Source of the DNA: Undaria pinnatifida | Lineage: Eukaryota > Sar > Phaeophyceae > Laminariales > Alariaceae | Assembly: GCA_012845835.1 (NCBI GenBank) | Contig: JABAKD010000023.1 | Location: 18,515,027 to 18,579,026 of the forward strand | Direction: 5' to 3' | Length of the DNA: 64,000 nucleotides | Shown here: piece by piece, positions 43,850-55,372 of the stretch | Layout: each line of letters starts with the position of its first letter | Numbering within the stretch: position 1 is the first letter of the stretch | Program-made: the position numbers and the translations under genes | Notes under the pieces: model-generated | What the model saw: the letters and a program-made list of their open reading frames with translations, nothing else | Databases searched by the model: none | What the model was told of the DNA's origin: nothing

Positions 43850-45125
43850 CATAAAATATTTATATAATAATTGGCCTCGGTTGACACCGACGCTGCCATT
43901 TTTTTTTTTGTATATTGGGGTCGGCGTTTGTTGGCAACGACGCTGTAAAACATGCCGATCACTGCGTGAGCGAGACAACCAGGGTACCGTGTGTGTGTGT
44001 GTTTTTTTTTTCGCGGCCACCGGTATGGTTATTGAGTAGATCATGTGCGGGGTGGAAAGTCCTAACTCCGCACAAGGGGAATGATCGCATCACGTGGTAT
44101 GAATATGGTAAGTCATCCACGAGGCAGTTACATAGTAATACCCATTGCTGTCTCTCGAGTGGCCACACCAGAAAACAAAGTAACTCATTGGCGCTGTCAT
44201 CCATAAACAAGAAAGTAGGCACAAGGTGACGAAGTCCGTCTTACGAGCAGTCTTGGAAGGATGCAGTTCACCCTTCATGCGACTCGCCGAACACCTCACG
44301 GCGTTTCGCGCTTGATGCAAGCAATATCTGCCTGGTTGGTGAAAACCCGTCGTGCTCCGTCCCGGCATTGTAGGGATGCGAGGGTCAATAGTCACATGAC
44401 TACGGCTATGCACAAACGGATTACACCCCCCCCATGCACTGCATCGCATAGTGTGAATATGGTAAGGCACCCATGAGGCAGTTACATAGTAATACCCAGT
44501 GCTGTCTCAGGAGTGGCAACACCAGAAAACAAAACAAGTCATTGGCACTGTCATCCGTAAGCAATAAAGTAGGCAATGAGTGTCGAAGTCCATTGTACGA
44601 GCGATTGTTGGAGGGATGCAATTCATCCTTCATGCGACCCGCCGAACACCTTACGGCGCTTCGCGCTTGGTGCAAACAATGTCTGCCTAGTTGGTGTGAA
44701 CCCAACGCGCTCCGTCCCGGCGTAGTGGGGATACGAGGGTCTATGGTCATACGACTGTGGCTATGCACAAACTGAGTACACCCCCCCCATGCACTGCATC
44801 ACATAGTGTGAATATGGTATGGCACCCACGGGGCAGCTACATAGTATTACCAATCGCTGTCTCTGGAGTGGCCCCACCAGAAAACGCAGTGAGTCATTGG
44901 CGCCGTCATCCATAAGCAAGTAGGTACACGAGCGATTCTTGGAAGGATGCAGTTCACCCTTCATGTCACTCGCCGAACGCCTCACGGCGTTTCGCGCTTG
45001 GTGCAAGCAATGTCTGTCTGGTTGGTGTAAACCCGACGTGCTCCCTCCCGCCGTAGTAGGGATGCGAGGATCTATGGTCGTTCGACAACTGTCATGCACA
45101 AACGGAGTACCCCCCCCCCCCCGAT
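43850..45125 (-). repeat. M repeats, copies 2-4, within U array
   Basis: One full copy (43850-44430) and two shorter ones (44445-44790, 44800-45125) lie in tandem, each ending in a C-run and ATGCAC. On minus they share FVHSRSHVTIDPRIPT, HQPGRYCLHQARNAVRCSAS and MKGELHPS-like text. They separate U units 3 and 4 at the same relative site as copy 1. Confidence 0.85.
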
Positions 45126-45913
45126 GCACGTCTGAGGAAGTATCAAGCGACAATCCGCTGTCCAAATATATGGCTGGTTTATAACTGCTGCGCGTATTTT
45201 TGAACGTGCAGAAGGTTGCGCGGTATTGCTGCCTAGTACTGCGATCGGTCGTAGCAAGAAGAGAGTTCTCGCCGTCTCGCTCTTCCTGTAGCCCTGTCCT
45301 CGTCACCCCGTCCCCCCAAACACCACTGTTCCCACCCCTTACCATGCCATCTCCAACCGCAAGGACCAAGACCTATCCCACATGCGATTCCGAAGAAGCA
45401 TCAAACGGCAACCCGCTGTCCAATTAAATGGCTGGTTTGCTCCCGCTCCGCGTAGGTTTCAACGTGCAGACGGTTGTGCGATATTGCTGCCTAGTACTGC
45501 TATCAGTCGTAGCAAGGATATAATCCCCGCCATGTTTGTTTGTCTGTAACTCTGCTCTCGTCACTCCCTCCCCACCAACACGACTGTTCCCACCCCCAAC
45601 CATGCCACCTCCACCCCCCCCCCTCCTTGTGCTTTCGAAGAAGCATCAAACGGGAACCCGCTGTCTAAACATATGGCTAGTTTGTAACTGCGGCGCGTTT
45701 GTTTCAAAGTGCAGAAGGCTGTGCGGTATTGCTGCCTAGTACTGCTATCGGTCGTAGCAAGGAGAGAGTTCTCGCGGTCTCGCTCCGCCTGTCGCTCTGC
45801 CCTCGTCACCCCTTCCCGCCAAACACGACTGTTCCCACCCCTAACCATGCCACCTCCAACCGCAGGGCCAAGTCGCCCTCCCTATGCACTTCCGAAGAAA
45901 CATGAAGCGATAA

Positions 45914-46727
45914 GACCGATAACACTGGAAAGCCGATAGTTTGGCCGAAAAGTTTCCAAACTTTTTTTGGGGGTTATTTGCTGAAATATTCCGGGTAACG
46001 TCGCTATGGGGAAAAAATGACTAAAGTGTTTTTTTTCTTGCTCTTTTTCGGTCATGCTGTCGAACAGGTCAATTTGTATATTTTTCATCATGCCCTGATC
46101 AACACTGCCCACCAAACACGATAGACCATCGATCTCGGGATAGAGACAACCCATGGTCACTCCTCTTCGTTCCGGACAAGGCCACATGAGTGTAGGTGAC
46201 AGCGCTGAATGAGCTCATCTCGATCCATGCCCTAGAGCGTGAGAGGTTGCTTGCATTGTCCTGTGGTCTTCCGTCACATCCTCTCAAAAATCTGTTTTTG
46301 GCCCGTTGGGAGACGATAGAGAGCTTTTGCCTCAATTTTCTAGACACCAGCCGCCAAATGTGTGTTTTTAACAGAAGCCTGATCGGCGCCCGCCACAGAT
46401 CACCGGCCGTGGAGTGAGCGCTGTACACCAAGGGGGGGTCGGAGCCCCTAATGAGCTCGCTACGTTTAGAGTTCACAACGCTGTCGTTGATTTCGTCGAA
46501 CGAAGTGTGTGGAGAACACGAAATTCCGCCGCGTCTAATCCAAGATCTACTTGAGAACTTCTTAGGCCGATGCTCACCAAGATCGCCCCGAAATATCTTT
46601 TTTTCATGGAATTCTGGAAGTTTCAAAAAATAATTCCACCAAGTTGGGTCCATAGGCCACCGTTCAGGCAAACGTTGGCTGGGATTTCCAGGAAGTTCAA
46701 GCTTTTGGCCTTCCATTGTCACCGGTC
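45914..46727. mobile_element. DNA transposon with 3-bp TAA duplication, 814 bp, inserted in U unit
   Basis: Inverted ends GACCGATAACACTGGAA (left) and, from the right, GACCGGTGACAATGGAA; about 17 of the first 21 bases agree. TAA flanks both sides (45911-45913 and 46728-46730). Removing the element with one TAA restores the U consensus (AAGCGATAACCCGCTGTCC compared with AAACGGTAATCCGCTGTCC at 42535). A three-base TWA duplication fits PIF/Harbinger; a TA reading would fit other groups. A minus frame of 207 codons (46099-46722) fills most of it but shows no transposase motif. Confidence 0.82.
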
Positions 46728-47140
46728 TAACCCGCTGTCCAAGTACATCACCGGTTTCTTACTACTGATCGTATGTTTTAACGTGCAAAAGTATGCGCGA
46801 TATTGTTGCCTAGTACTGCTATCGGTCGTAGCCGGGGGAGGCTTCCCACCGTCTCGTTCTATCAGTGGCTTTGTTCTCGTCACCCCCTCCCCCCAAACAC
46901 GACTGTTCCCATCCCTAACCATGCCACCTCTGACCACAAGGGCCAAGCCACCCCCTCCATGCGCTTCTGAAAAAGCATCATGTAATAACCCGCTGTCCAA
47001 TCAAGTGGCTGGTTTGTAACCGCTGCGCGTTTGCTTTAACGTGCATGCGGTTGTGCGGTGTCGCTGCCTAGTACTGTTGTCGGTTGTACCAAAGGGAGAG
47101 CTCCCACCTCGCTCTTTCTGCGGCTTTGCCCTGATCGACC

Positions 47141-47960
47141 CTTCTCCCCTTAACAACCTTTCCGTCTTACAGGGCACTAAATATCGTTTTGTGACACTTG
47201 CAACCACCCTTATCATCATCCACGCCGCGACCACATTAGTCAACAACAGCAGGGGGCGCATGTTATCACTAATATATTGTTCACGCCTACCTCCTACTGT
47301 ACTATGACTGCAGTACCTCGCTGGCGGCGAAGCATTGACTGTTGATCGAACTATGAGCAAACATGATAGATTGCGATTTGTGCAGCAGTTCCCCCGTATA
47401 TTTATTACGATCTGTATTTTACCCTTTTTTGTTATGCCACCTACAATAACATCAACCCGAACAGCGCAAAAATAGCACTCAGCTGCCGCAAGGCGTCATC
47501 TAGCAGCTAGACAGCCAAAAGCAACGCATGGTGTTAATTACGTTGGTTGTTTCGCGCGTTTTACGACAACCTGAACAGCGGAAACAATGCCATCACTATC
47601 ATAGCCTATCTCGTGCACATGAATTGACTTCAAAATACAGTAGACCGACATTTCAAAATAAAAGAACACACCCAGTTAGTTCTACGCACGTACACGGAAA
47701 CTTGTGGCATCTTCGTATCGTTTACGCTCTTTGCTTTTTGTCTCGCGCTGTGGTATGTTTGTGTTGCATCAGTAGTCCAACCAGCGAAAAAAGTTACACA
47801 GCAGTGAATCGTGTCGACATCCAAAAGATAATTGGGGCGTTGCGCAATGCGCGATCCAAGGATTTTACCGGTCGAATGTGACAACAAGATATTTTGATAA
47901 ATTGACCTCGGGGTGGCAAGGCAACTTCAACTCGTACTTGTCGGCCTCAAGACGACCGAC
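47141..47960. other. No gene recognised
   Basis: Ends of the U array and anonymous DNA. A 117-codon plus frame (47528-47881) is unassigned. Confidence 0.45.
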
Positions 47961-48326
47961 CTAGCTAGCTCCCACTCCCCTCCCCTTTGTCCTACCGTTG
48001 ATCTGCACGAACCCGTTAGTCCTCCTTCCCCCCTCCGCCGCAGAACCGCTCTCAATCCCCAAAGCCACCTTCGCCTGGCACACGCCGGCGTTGATTCCGT
48101 CCACAACGAGGTTCCGCCGCGTTTCAAGTGCACACCGTCGTCCCGCTTTTGTTGCTTTCGATGCCAACGAGCCGACGCGGGCCGGTGCAGCGATGGCACG
48201 GTCGTAGTCCAGGCTAATGTTCTGCTTGTCTAGCCGGTTCAGTCTGTTGGTTTGTTTGGCTGGCGCTCGGCTCGCGGCGTTGGATGCAGGACATTTGTGG
48301 CAACGGAACGGTGCAGCCAGAAACAC
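47961..48326 (-). CDS. Hypothetical protein, 121 codons
   Basis: A minus frame beginning FLAAPFRCHKCPASNAASRA, with a C-X2-C pair, then a basic, alanine-rich body (AIAAPARVGSLASKATKAGR) and a G/R-rich end. GC-rich local composition also opens frames on plus (47913-48233) and a second minus frame, so this may be composition alone. No family recognised. Confidence 0.25.
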   Translation of the reverse strand: MFLAAPFRCHKCPASNAASRAPAKQTNRLNRLDKQNISLDYDRAIAAPARVGSLASKATKAGRRCALETRRNLVVDGINAGVCQAKVALGIESGSAAEGGRRTNGFVQINGRTKGRGVGAS

Positions 48327-50689
48327 GACGGGTTAAACATGCATCATCACGTTTCTCGTACGAATTTACCATCGTCACTTTTCTGCTTTCGTTTGATCAA
48401 AGCGAGAAGTGATGTCTGCACAGTGGTTGGTCTATTATTCCATGCTCGAAAAACGTATCAATCCTTGCCATGAAAATTACATTTACCAAACCCTGGGCCG
48501 TAATGAGCTACTTGTGTCCCCTAATTTGTTGAAGTCCGTCGGCAGGTAAAATCGGACGGACGGTAAACGATTAGGAGACGTCAGTATACCAAGCTTCGGT
48601 ACATATAACGACAGCATCGAAAATTCATGGTAACCGAAAGAGTCGTCAGGTCAGGCTCAAACTCAACGAAAACTGTATGTCTCATATACTGCGGTTAAAG
48701 CTTGTCTTAGTATTGTTGACGGACTCGAAACAGGTCAGGTGCCTCGTGGATAACTCAACAAAGGCCTACATAGTCCGCGTTCGGCAACAGAAAGTCTTGA
48801 TATGACTAACTGCAATCTGCATGAGGAATGTACGCCCTTCGAAACCGACATCTCGCCGTATGATTGACCACACAGGAGGTAATGGCGATGGTCGGCAACC
48901 ATCTGGTGTTTGACTGCCAATCTATCATATGCACACTAACATGCCTGATTTCCTACTGCTCTTCACTCTTGATGTTGATATGTTTGATATACGGTGATGG
49001 TATACCACCCCTGTATAATAACACGTGTTGGATGCTGGCAGCAACACGGTAATGCGATAACGCTATCGAAAGAACATCGGTGACTGGGTAGATAATTACT
49101 GTATGCGGTCGTCATGTACCCTGAATCGGTGCGATTGATCGAGCACAATCTATCGTCAGCCGGCAAAGTAGCGAAACGTGTACACTTGCGTTGTCTTCTC
49201 ATGAATTTGCTTGGTGTGCCCACGAGAAGACTACTTCCAACGATACCATGTTTCTACCCGGGGACGTAAGTACAGACCCAGGAAGTAATTAAGACCACGG
49301 GGGGACCCAAGCGTCCCCTGGTTCCGGGCTTTGCGGTAACGCTAGTATATAAATGTTTTATCGGAACAGTAGAAAACAGGGGTGGGGTACACAAAACGAG
49401 ACAAAAACGATCCCCAGCTGAACGTGTGCACTTCACTAGCGGGCATCTACAGCTCCCCACGAGCAACCACGGCCCGCAAAAATCAGGGACACTCCTGGTG
49501 GGGTGTATGACGACGTCGGGTGCGCCAGACAGCAATCGTAGGCAGCCAGAAGCGACTCCTGAGATGTGTTCGTGAGTTCGAATTTGCGAGCCAGCAGCAC
49601 CAACAGCTCCAGAAAACGTTGAAATATTTCAATTCACCCGCGGGAGCCTAATACAATGGGTACGTCACCGATGAAAAAACGGTTTTCACCAAAAGCTTGC
49701 TGCTCGCCAAGCGGATGATATAACTCTTGTTGTATTTGGAGAAAAGCTAGAGACAAACAATTTTTCATTCCCGTGAGGCGTAGGAAGTTATGTATGGAGT
49801 CCAACAAGGGCTACAAACACCTGAAAAGCTCTGTATTCCTTGCTGCATTGTTTCTAAACTTTCAAGATAAGGATCTTGTTTGCAGATGCCATACTCTATT
49901 TTCAAGGGATTTTACATGTTCGCGAAATGTCTCCAAACGAGCTCCTACTCAAAATATCCCTGTGGGATCCCCTGTAACCTTAAATGAACGGGGGACTCTA
50001 TCGGTGCTAATAATATATCTCGAGTAGTACTTTAAGAGAGTATATACAGTGTAGCCGTAGTGCATCCACCGCTGTCCATTCACAAGCAAAACTGCAGCAA
50101 GGGGTCAGTCATGTGATGTGAATACTACTCCTGCTGCCCAAATGTATACCTGATACCAGGTATATCATGTGGGACATGACATGAGTTGTTGCACTTGTGA
50201 CTATTACTCCTGTTATCATATCGTGTGGTGTTCGGACATTAAAACACCTCTTGCCCCCCCTCCCCCCCCTCTCTTTGCAGCCAAAACGGAAAATGAAAAA
50301 AAAGATACAAGATTTATGAAAATGCAGCATTCGCATGGTCATCGAATTTACTGCACTGCCGTACCAGCAGCACCGTGCAATGAAATTCCACCAGCAAAAT
50401 TCACAGCTGCTGCGTTCATGGTGCTTTGCTGTGGACTGCGCGTACGGGTACGACTAGCTTTTCGTGAAAGTGAAATATGAGGATTGCTCCAAAAGTAAGA
50501 ACCAGCTCATAGCTCGCATCCTCGTACGCGAATGAAACGAATGCGATATTACTTGTGCATTGTATTGTGCGGCCATGGCAGCCCAGAACGAAAGACAACG
50601 GGAGCACGAGAAAGGTGCAATTCTTCTGGCTTCTGGTCAGTATGACCCGATAGTACTTTGAAATCAAAAACACGGTCGGTCTTCCAAAG
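48327..50689. other. No gene recognised
   Basis: Anonymous sequence with short open frames on both strands; a C-rich run at 50245-50270 and a TACCAGGTA motif near 50153. Confidence 0.5.
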
Positions 50690-51010
50690 CATGTAGGCAT
50701 TTGTTGGTGAACGAACGACCATGATGATCGACAAACATTCAGACGGCCATGGTGAACGAATGATATTTACAAGCGACGAGCATACAGCATGCGTGCATTT
50801 GTCGTTGAACGAATAATTTTTGTAGGCGACAAGCATACCGTATTCATGCATTTGTTGGTGGATGAGCGATCAGTATAAGCGACGAGCTCACAGCATGCAA
50901 ACAGTTGTTGCTGAACGAAAATCATTATTGGCGATGAGCATACAGACGGGCCTGGTGAGCGGGTGATCATTCTTGGCGTCGAGCATACAGACGGGAAAAC
51001 GAGCGACAGA
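50690..51010. repeat. Degenerate minisatellite, about 60-bp period
   Basis: GCGACGAGCATACAG-like text recurs near 50774, 50826, 50880, 50932 and 50978, each with GTTG.TGAACGA and ATCATT-like spacers. A minus frame therefore repeats NARMLYARRL-like text. Confidence 0.75.
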
Positions 51011-51601
51011 CGGACAGGGCACGAGCAGCAAACGTGCTGGCATGCGATTTAAGACCAAACGTAGGACTGCCTTCACGTACGAGCGGCACATAAATAGAGG
51101 ATTTGCAGGTAATCATACCTGACCCGAAGCGTCCCCTTCCCCATATTCTGAGGGACACAGACTTACACAACAGGTATGCCGGTATATGTCACGGTTGGTA
51201 CCATCGTCGAGCATCGGGAAGGCATGCACCAGGTATGGTTTCAAGTCTGACCGCATTTTTCGAGCTTGGAATATGCGTGACATGTGGGCCCCTTCATGCG
51301 TAGTCTAACGATATGTACCTGACGATATACCGGCACAACAGCATGATACACACACGGTACAGCGGCATGCTAAACATGATACGGTACAGCAACATGCGAT
51401 AGCAAGCATACCCCCGGTACATGCGTACGAGCACCGTGCATCAATGCAAGCACGCACCCGACCACAGGTACGCTGTATCACAAATAGCAGAAACTTCTGC
51501 AGTACAGCAGTAATATTGCTTTCAAACCTACAGTGGTCGTAGGTTACGAAGTCTTGTCTCTCTTGTACGCCTGGCACCTGTTCTAGGCTACCAATACTCG
51601 T

Positions 51602-51713
51602 GCCAATGCCAGTGTTGCTGCTTAGGTCTAGGCCTAACATATTATTATAATGCTCTTGCCAATGACAGTATTGCTGCTTAGGTCTAGGCCTAAAATATTA
51701 TTAGTATTTGGTT
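51602..51713. repeat. Tandem duplication, 56-bp unit x2
   Basis: GCCAATG.CAGT.TTGCTGC, GGTCTAGGCCTAA and ATATTATTA occur twice. AGGCCT lies at the centre of a local palindrome. Anonymous DNA with AC-GG-TAC-like repeats (51300-51430) precedes it. Confidence 0.85.
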
Positions 51714-51779
51714 TTATTTGAGGTGGACAGAATGCTTTAACAGCAGAGCGCACACGTGTTGTAGGGTGCAATGTCTCAT

Positions 51780-52290
51780 ATGTATGATATCCTGATGCGA
51801 CGTCGCCCACGGGCGTCTTCGGTTTCGACCGACAGTATCCTCGATGTGGTTGGTGCGGTGTGACCCATACGTTGTGAGGTTTGCTGCCGGCAGCAGCAGT
51901 GCAGAGCTCCGAGTACGAACGGTGTTCACAACAATGCAAACATTCACATCATTTTGGGCTCTACTATCGCAGCAACAGTGCAGAGCGCCGAGTAGAAGCA
52001 GTATTCACAGCATTGTAAGCACAGAATGATTTCACAGCAGTGTGCATACGTGTCATGGGATGCAACTTGTCATATACCAGGTGTTGATTTGGGATTTTCA
52101 GTATGACAGTTATCAGTTTCGTGTCGATTCGGGCTATTGGCCTATTATGGGGTACCTAGTAGTACTTGGCTGACGTTCTAGACGGTAGACTGTGAGCTCT
52201 CATGCACGAGCTCACTTCTCGACTTGCCTCTACCCTGGGCATGGGAGACTATTCCATTGACGTGAAACCTACCCCACTTGGAGCTAACGA
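51780..52290. repeat. Dispersed repeat, copy 1
   Basis: Shares with 56535-56960 a block around GATTCGGGCTATTGGCCTAT and GTGAGCTCTCATGCACGA, and a second around ACGTTGTGAGG.TTGCTGC, but in the opposite order. The rearranged order suggests two neighbouring elements or an inner duplication. The type is unknown. Bases 52291-52900 hold nothing I recognise. Confidence 0.75.
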
Positions 52291-52900
52291 ACACTCTAGA
52301 CAAACCGATTCGATCTATTAATAGCCTCATGGGGGATCTAAGGGCCAGCAGTATTGGAACAGGGCCATGCTCTCGAAGAAGCTGAAAGAACGAAAGCGCA
52401 GGCGATCGCAGGATGGCAAATGTCACAGGGGGCCTGGTGGAGCTGATATAAATACGATAACGATTTGGAGAACACGGTACGTGGGTACACGTTGAGAGGT
52501 ATACTGCAGATGTGTGGTATTGATGATGGTACTGATTGTGTTGAATTTTGCGGGTATCTTTTGTTTTTGGCAGTAATATTATGATTGATTGCAAAATAAA
52601 GGAGGGTGAGCTTGTTTATGATTGATGTGTTGTTCTACCAGCTGTATCATTGTGCGAATACTTGTTCGCAATGGAGGAGTGAACCACAAAGTGTTTTGCG
52701 ATGATCGAATAGTTTTCGCAGCTGAGAGGGCGTAGGCTGTTCGTGTCGACAATGGCGGCATTTTATTGTTTATTAGATTATTTGGAGCTAGCCACCAAAG
52801 CCCAAAAAAAAGTATTTTCGGTACTATGCTGGTTTGCAAGCGACTAATATTTCGGGAATTACGCTTGTTCGCGAGGATTGGTTACACTGACTTATAGATT

Positions 52901-53343
52901 TTGCTGGTACTTTTTTTTTTTTTTTTTTTTAATCCTCCGGCGGATGGGGAAAAATAAAGCTTTAGCTCACCACACTTCCACGTATTTTCATACGCGTCGT
53001 GTGTCGATTTAACTCAGTTGCTTTCGCAGCCCAACGCTAGCTGGCGCACCCTTCGGGTCCCATTGTAGGTATAGCGTAAGCTGTCCCTATCAGTGGTCTT
53101 CGTTACAACCCCGGCAGCGCAAGCTGCCGTTGTATACGGATGCGTGTGTATGTCGACCCAGCCTGTCCCCTGAGGGTCAGTTTCGGTGGAGATAGCCACC
53201 CGGAATGTCATCTTGCCGGGTAGTGTGGGACTTGCGCAAGCTCACCCACTAACAAAACCCCTGGCCATGGGAGATGGCTTTCCGCCGGACTTGGTCCAGT
53301 TACGGTCCACCCTACCCATTCGGGCGTTGGTCCTTGCTGGTAC
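52901..53343 (-). mobile_element. Poly-A retroposon copy 2 (longer), with TSD
   Basis: The element is 52911-53333 on minus, flanked by TTGCTGGTAC at 52901-52910 and 53334-53343. It ends 3' in about 21 A. The last 200 bp match copy 1 at 17888-18091, including the hairpin before the tail and the frame ending DSLRYTYNGTRRVRQLALGC. The 5' half is GC-richer and open in two frames. It is either a 5'-truncated LINE or a nonautonomous retroposon; no enzyme domain is visible. Confidence 0.88.
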
Positions 53344-53469
53344 CTTTCTTGTTTGTGGTTGCCTACGTGTGTTGACGGGATGGGATGGGGCATCCTTATC
53401 CTTGTGACCGTACAGGACATACTGGTCTCAAAATGAGAGAGTGGATGCAAAGCCATGATTAGTCATTTT

Positions 53470-53750
53470 ATTTGGTACGGTACCGGTATTGATGTCGTGC
53501 CGAACTTACCGAAGTGCCCGGTACCGGTTTGATGTACCGAAGATACCGAAGTGTCCGGTGCCGGTATTGATGCCCTACCGAACTTACCGAAATGGCCGGT
53601 ACCAGTATTGATGCCGTACCGAACTTATCGAAGTGTCCGGTACCTGTATTGATGTCCTACCGAAGTCACCGAAGTGCCCAGTACCGGTAGTGATGCCGTA
53701 CCGAACTTACCGAAGTTTCCGGTATCGGTAGTACCGGTGGTATGCCTCGG
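53470..53750 (+). repeat. 42-bp minisatellite, array 1
   Basis: About six units of CCGGTACCGGTATTGATG, then CCGTACCGAACTTACCGAAG. As 42 is 14 codons, a frame repeats VP-like text. The array ends GGTGGTATGCCTCGGTAC. Confidence 0.9.
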
Positions 53751-54057
53751 TACGTACCGTGTTTGCTGCTGCTGTGGTGTACTCTCGCATATACGGTACG
53801 TAGCCACAACAGATGCGCACTGGGTGCGCTGCTCTTGTTAGCCTCTGGAGGTCCAAGCCCGCGTCCACCGACAGCTAGGTATACAGTGTGGCTACGGAGA
53901 GACGCGTCAACTGCGTTTGCGCATGGTGTTTGTATTTCTAGTCCAACGCATCGCGATCGTTACTCGTACATCTGTGTGAACCTCGTATTGCTGTTGTACT
54001 AGGCTCTGCTCAGTTGCATATTTACCTGATGAGAGACTGATGCCATTTTTTCGATTT

Positions 54058-54116
54058 GAGAATCCGACAGGCCGAATCGTCAGGTAAGATCTGACGACCT
54101 GGGACATCGGATTCTC
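54058..54116. other. Bipartite hairpin
   Basis: Outer stem GAGAATCCGA / TCGGATTCTC (10 bp, perfect) and inner stem TCGTCAG / CTGACGA around a 7-base loop GTAAGAT. It lies between the two 42-bp arrays. Role unknown. Confidence 0.8.
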
Positions 54117-54254
54117 AGGTAAGAATTTATCCCGTCCGATTGTGCAATAATGTCGGACGGCATACAAGACTGATCTATTTTCCAGATAAAAAAATAGAAC
54201 TCTGAATCTCGGAACCGGATCGCCCATAAGAGGCAACCTTGTTTTGATGTCAAA

Positions 54255-54610
54255 ATGTGGCGGTACGGGGTTGATGTCGTACCAATCTTACCAAAGTGTC
54301 TGGTACCGGCATCGATGTCGTACCGACACCGGTACCAACTTCGGTACAAACGTCTGTACCGGTACCCCCGGTACTGGTATTGATGTTTTACCGAAGTTAC
54401 CGAGGTGTCCGGTACCGGTATCGATGTCGTACCGAAATTACCGAAGTGTCCGGTATCGGTATTGATGATGTACCGAAGTTACCGAGGTGTCCGGTACCGG
54501 TATTGATGTCGTACCGAAATTTCCGAAGTGTCCTGTACCGGTGTTGATGCCGTACCGAACTTCCCGAACTGTCCGGCACCGGTAATACCGGCGGTATGCC
54601 TCAGTACCGA
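54255..54610 (+). repeat. 42-bp minisatellite, array 2
   Basis: The same unit as array 1, about eight copies; ends GGCGGTATGCCTCAGTACC, matching the end of array 1. The plus frame 54296-54547 reads through with VPKLPRCPVP and YRNYRSVRYR-like repeats. The two arrays are in the same orientation about 500 bp apart. Confidence 0.9.
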
Positions 54611-54748
54611 ACACACCCTTGCAATCTTGTTTGGGAATTCGAAGGATTAGATATTTTGAGGATTTGATTTAATTCACAAGCAAGTTGTTTTGCATTTGTT
54701 CAGCGATGAAAACCGGGGTGGTTTGTGGATTGCCAGGTACTCCTTGTA

Positions 54749-55078
54749 TCAGGGACGGTGTAGGCTAATTTTCGCGTCGGATAAATTCTGTGCTTGTGGA
54801 AAATAATTAATGCTATCTATGGCGGTAGTAGGGGACAGCGGGAGATCTTTGTCAAGGTGACCTCGCGATATCTGGAATTTATCTGTCGCATTAGTTTTTG
54901 CAACAGTAGTAAGTGGGAGTATGGAAGAGGTTTTTGCTGTTGAAGATGAGTTTCCTCTTGCCATTTTTGTTGTTTTTGGTGATGGAATTGAGTCTATTGT
55001 TGATTCATCACTGCTAGGCCTGGGAATGAACCCCGAAATGCCCCAAAAAATGGCAGATCTATTCGATGAACACCGCAA
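54749..55078 (-). CDS. Hypothetical S/T-rich protein fragment
   Basis: A 109-codon minus frame with IFWGISGFIPRPSSDE, then a serine/threonine/lysine-rich, probably disordered stretch and a C-terminal SINYFPQAQNLSDAK. Composition is coding-like and not from simple repeat DNA. No promoter, splice site or family could be assigned. Confidence 0.25.
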   Translation of the reverse strand: MRCSSNRSAIFWGISGFIPRPSSDESTIDSIPSPKTTKMARGNSSSTAKTSSILPLTTVAKTNATDKFQISRGHLDKDLPLSPTTAIDSINYFPQAQNLSDAKISLHRP

Positions 55079-55138
55079 AAATCCAGAAATATATTGAAAG
55101 AAAAGAAATTGTCGTAGTCCTATTTACTTGGATTTAGT

Positions 55139-55372
55139 ATGCATGAACAGTTGACAGAGTATCAAAGAGTAATCGACGTAGGCGACGATTTGGACCCTGA
55201 GATTCCCAGACACCTGTTATCAGTGTCTACAGAGGGCGAGGCATATCATTCAGAATTTTTCTTCATGTTTTCAAGACAAATCGGCCGGAAATGTGCGGGG
55301 AAACTAGCGTTTCGTGCTTATATTCGTCGTTTGCTCAATAGGGGAAAAATATTCAAATTGAACATGGGATAA
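55139..55372 (+). CDS. Hypothetical small protein, 77 codons
   Basis: Starts MHEQLTEYQRVIDVGDDLDP and ends in a basic stretch (AYIRRLLNRGKIFKLNMG). An acidic head and basic tail give it a protein-like look. No homology is recognised and there are no flanking genes to give context. Confidence 0.25.
   Translation: MHEQLTEYQRVIDVGDDLDPEIPRHLLSVSTEGEAYHSEFFFMFSRQIGRKCAGKLAFRAYIRRLLNRGKIFKLNMG

Larger units (their letters stand above)
42560..47140 (-). repeat. U array: eight units of about 250 bp
   Basis: The marker GCGGTATTGCTGCCTAGTAC lies near 42617, 43430, 43680, 45220, 45478, 45722, 46797 and 47054. Adjacent units are 244-258 bp apart. On the minus strand most units keep an open frame of about 75 residues with MVRGGNSRVWGEGVTR, ERDGENSLLATT, SSTRQQYR, FCTLK.TRSSYKPA.YLDSGL. 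M repeats and one DNA transposon interrupt the array. Whether the frame is used is unknown. Confidence 0.9.

Noticed and set aside
53470..54610. CRISPR-like array or classical LTRs
   Set aside because: The units are contiguous without spacers, so not CRISPR. There is no retroelement coding between the arrays, and TG...CA ends are lacking.
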